Assembly: GCA_964565925.1 (NCBI GenBank)
Contig: CAZMGV010000033.1
Location: forward strand, 1 to 17,079
Origin: CAZMGV01 sp964565925
GTDB lineage: Bacteria > JAGRBM01 > JAHCIT01
Reading direction: 5' to 3'
DNA length: 17,079 nucleotides
The notes below the pieces were generated by a model. It was not told where the DNA came from. It searched no databases and saw only the letters and a program-made list of their open reading frames with translations. Shown here one piece after another: positions 15,323 through 17,079 of this stretch (position 1 is the first letter of the stretch; each line of letters opens with the position of its first letter). The position numbers were made by a program, and so were the translations under genes.

Positions 15323-16298
15323 GTTCCGATTGATCGCCTATTTGTGTGCTCAGTAATTTTCGATTTCTCCATGAAAGCCACATATTCGATTTTCGATTTA
15401 TTATTCCTGGCGGGAATTCAGCAACTGGGCATTCTGGCGGTGGCTCATCGAGTGTCATATAACAATTTTCGAGCGGGGGACCCCCATGAATAAAAAATTT
15501 GTCCTCATTAGGTCGCTCCAGTTTGTCGTCGCAATCCAGCCACGTTTTAATAGCGATTTGCGTCAGCCCATTTCCGCAGTCCATCGCGACAACAGGAAGT
15601 TTCGGCCATTCAACTTGTTTCCATATTTCCCACCATTTAATTCCGTCGCTTTCGATCACGATCTGCCCGTAATTGACAATCGGTCCCCACGATTTGTATC
15701 CAATGGCTGTGATCCAATGTCGATAGGACACTGTTAGAACAAGTGGTATATACTGTTTTTTGAACTGAACGATAATGAAACCGTAGACTCCTTTGCTCCT
15801 CTGTTCCTCGGAATACGTTGTAGGGGGCTTAACACCTTTCGCATTGAGTAAGGCTCCAGCATAACCTCTAAAATGAATATTAGACTCCAGGAAATCAGAT
15901 ATTTGACTGAAAACTATAAGCAGGCGTCTGAACGCATAAACTAAATCTGATCCAGAGAATCTATTGGGATCTTCCCACAACTGAGCCCCATGATCTGTAG
16001 GTACTATCGTGCGGTTCCGGACTATCAACTGCTCCTCGCCAAGTTGCGACACAAGTCCATTTCTCTGGTGAAGTTTTTGGATCGCCCAGACAAAAGCTTT
16101 GACGAAAGATCTATTGACAAATACTGGTCGTCTGCTGCTCAACTTCCTTTTAATAATGGTGGAGCTGTAGTTTCCATTTTTAAAATCGGGATATTTCTCG
16201 AATTCTTTGGCCAAATTATCGGCTGTGAGGCCAAAACGGGCCATTTCTTTTTTGACTAGATCTGTATTGATCTCAACTTCGTCGCGGCTGCGCGCCAT
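15303..16298 (-). CDS. Hypothetical protein with possible N-terminal HTH (331 aa)
   Basis: The ATG at 16298 has GGAG 7 nt upstream. There is no signal peptide, so it is cytoplasmic. Residues about 10-75 may form an XRE-type helix-turn-helix: VKKEMARFGLTADNLAKEF has the look of the first helix and the HTH turn, followed by basic STIIKRKLSSRRP. The remainder is rich in aromatics (YGFIIVQFKKQYIPLVL, SYRHWITAIGYKSWG, GIKWWEIWKQ) and ends with a Pro-rich segment and a basic tail (GIINRKSNMWLSWRNRKLL). I do not recognise this part as a known family. The gene is more AT-rich than the envelope operon, suggesting foreign origin. A 7-bp inverted repeat lies directly upstream over the ribosome binding site, which would suit autoregulation if the HTH call is right. 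Confidence 0.75.
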   Translation of the reverse strand: MARSRDEVEINTDLVKKEMARFGLTADNLAKEFEKYPDFKNGNYSSTIIKRKLSSRRPVFVNRSFVKAFVWAIQKLHQRNGLVSQLGEEQLIVRNRTIVPTDHGAQLWEDPNRFSGSDLVYAFRRLLIVFSQISDFLESNIHFRGYAGALLNAKGVKPPTTYSEEQRSKGVYGFIIVQFKKQYIPLVLTVSYRHWITAIGYKSWGPIVNYGQIVIESDGIKWWEIWKQVEWPKLPVVAMDCGNGLTQIAIKTWLDCDDKLERPNEDKFFIHGGPPLENCYMTLDEPPPECPVAEFPPGIINRKSNMWLSWRNRKLLSTQIGDQSEQPPHFK

Positions 16299-16301
16299 GA
16301 G

Positions 16302-16323
16302 ATAACTCCAGCGATTGAGTTAT
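16302..16323. promoter_or_regulatory. Inverted repeat upstream of the HTH-like gene (possible operator)
   Basis: ATAACTC (16302-16308) and GAGTTAT (16317-16323) are a perfect 7-bp inverted repeat with an 8-nt spacer. It starts 4 nt before the ATG at 16298 and covers the ribosome binding site on the minus strand. A second small repeat, CCAAC/GTTGG (16377-16390), lies further upstream, in the 159-nt gap shared with the divergent lipoprotein gene. Confidence 0.4.
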
Positions 16324-16444
16324 TACCCTACCAAACCTCCCATTATCTCGCAATCACCTATGTGCTGAAAATAAATCCAACTCCGGTTGGGACTTCATTG
16401 ATGTTTTTCAAGATGATTAAGGCGGACGGCAAGTGGCCAAAACC

Positions 16445-16508
16445 AAGGAGTCAGAAAATGAGGACACCAAAACGCATCAAAAAGAAACAAGAAGGAGTGG
16501 CAAGAATG
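16445..16508 (+). promoter_or_regulatory. Two strong ribosome binding sites for alternative in-frame starts
   Basis: AAGGAG at 16445-16450 serves ATG 16458 and AAGGAG at 16492-16497 serves ATG 16506, both in the same frame. Either site alone would be strong. The choice decides whether the lipoprotein signal has a short or a long basic n-region. Confidence 0.6.
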
Positions 16509-17079
16509 AGAATCCACAAAATAATGTGTGTAATCGTTGTGTTGATACTGACGACCTCAATCGTGGGCTGTGGGGAGCAGAATCCCGGATCGAATACAAC
16601 ATCGACAAATGTCGAACCGGAAAAGGAAGTTGTGTCGTCAGGAATCCTCCTAATTCCGGGGGAGCCGGAAGCAGTGCTGTTTGCTCCATCGTGTGATGGA
16701 ATCAAAGTCGGCGGTTGGCAAAATTACCGAATCGAGTGGGACGGCGGCAGTGCAAGCGGGCAGCTTGGAATCTACAACCTTGAGTTCAAAGCGCCGCCAG
16801 GATCCGAGGTGACGATCTCAATTTTTGGAAATGGTCGAAAAGCCGATGCTGACGGACGACTGGAATTAATTGGAACAGCTTCGATTCCCGAGCATGGTGG
16901 TTTTATCCATAGCACGTTGGATTGCATTTTCACGCCGAACAAGGTGAATGTCGGAATCGAACTTCCGCCGGAGGGGATGTGCCTTTCAGGAATTTGTGTT
17001 TCGACACCGACACCGACACCGACAGCCAGAACTCTAACTAAACCGAAAGCAAAACATGGCGATAAAAAGCGAAAAAAAA
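16458..17079 (+). CDS. Lipoprotein of unknown family, cut by the window end
   Basis: The frame is open from ATG 16458 to the window end (207 codons, no stop reached). Two in-frame starts each have AAGGAG: 16458 (7-nt spacer) and 16506 (8-nt spacer). The second gives a normal lipoprotein signal, MRIHKIMCVIVVLILTTSIVGC; the first adds a Lys/Arg-rich segment of 16 residues. The mature part has a beta-sandwich-like look (YRIEWDGG, GIYNLEFKAPPGSEVTISIFGNG) and three cysteines (SCDG, LDCIF, MCLSGIC), followed by a TPTPTPT linker and a Lys-rich stretch (KPKAKHGDKKRKK) at the window edge. The gene is divergent from the HTH-like gene. Function unknown. Confidence 0.78.
   Translation, partial: MRTPKRIKKKQEGVARMRIHKIMCVIVVLILTTSIVGCGEQNPGSNTTSTNVEPEKEVVSSGILLIPGEPEAVLFAPSCDGIKVGGWQNYRIEWDGGSASGQLGIYNLEFKAPPGSEVTISIFGNGRKADADGRLELIGTASIPEHGGFIHSTLDCIFTPNKVNVGIELPPEGMCLSGICVSTPTPTPTARTLTKPKAKHGDKKRKK

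Noticed and set aside
16433..16696. An 87-codon plus-strand frame at 16433
   Set aside because: It overlaps the lipoprotein gene in another frame and has no signal, ribosome binding site or motif.

Overview
The window looks like a piece of chromosome from a Gram-negative bacterium. Most genes are GC-rich, several products carry lipoprotein signal peptides, and others carry cleavable Sec signals. The domain set (delta-60 repeats, PEGA repeats, formylglycine-generating-enzyme-like (FGE-like) domains, Sel1-like repeats, a TlpA-type thioredoxin) is typical of deltaproteobacterial, myxobacterial or related lineages. I cannot name the organism. No rRNA, tRNA, CRISPR array, insertion sequence or core metabolic gene is visible.

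The left two thirds (positions 11405 down to 26) is a string of nine genes on the minus strand, tightly spaced and probably one operon. In transcription order they are: a 998-aa delta-60-repeat lipoprotein; a lipoprotein gene split by a one-base frameshift in a run of six A; a 228-aa lipoprotein; a short secreted-protein gene with an amber codon just after its signal peptide; a TlpA-like thioredoxin with an extra C-terminal domain; a 661-aa protein with cysteine-paired Sel1-like repeats; a 423-aa FGE-like protein; a 617-aa protein with three PEGA repeats and an FGE-like domain; and a 160-aa secreted protein of unknown function. Three of the gene joins are ATGA overlaps (stop and start share bases) and others are 4-6 nt gaps, so the products are probably translated in step.

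The unifying feature is an N-terminal module of about 125 residues just after the signal peptide. It starts near VSVTVVPFEA, has four conserved cysteines and ends near VECL-GKNC. It is found in four proteins of the window (starts at 5716, 3726, 2458 and 14762), each time joined to different C-terminal modules. The amber-interrupted gene and the tail of the TlpA-like protein look like diverged halves of the same module. Two copies about 9 kb apart share an identical 263-bp DNA tract, which points to recent duplication or gene conversion.

To the right, two tandem SnoaL-like genes (11659-12788) lie on the plus strand, divergent from the long operon. The fourth module protein (14762 to 12915, minus) follows, then a broken SRAP/YedK-family gene (14867-15253, plus), a 331-aa protein with a possible HTH domain (16298 to 15303, minus) and the start of another lipoprotein (16458 to the window end, plus).

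Working model (inference): the operon makes an envelope-located set of proteins in which one shared periplasmic module is a common docking or sensing part, the C-terminal modules give each protein a different binding surface, and the TlpA-like protein looks after the many disulfide-capable cysteine pairs. This multi-paralogue locus is the best candidate here for an undescribed system.
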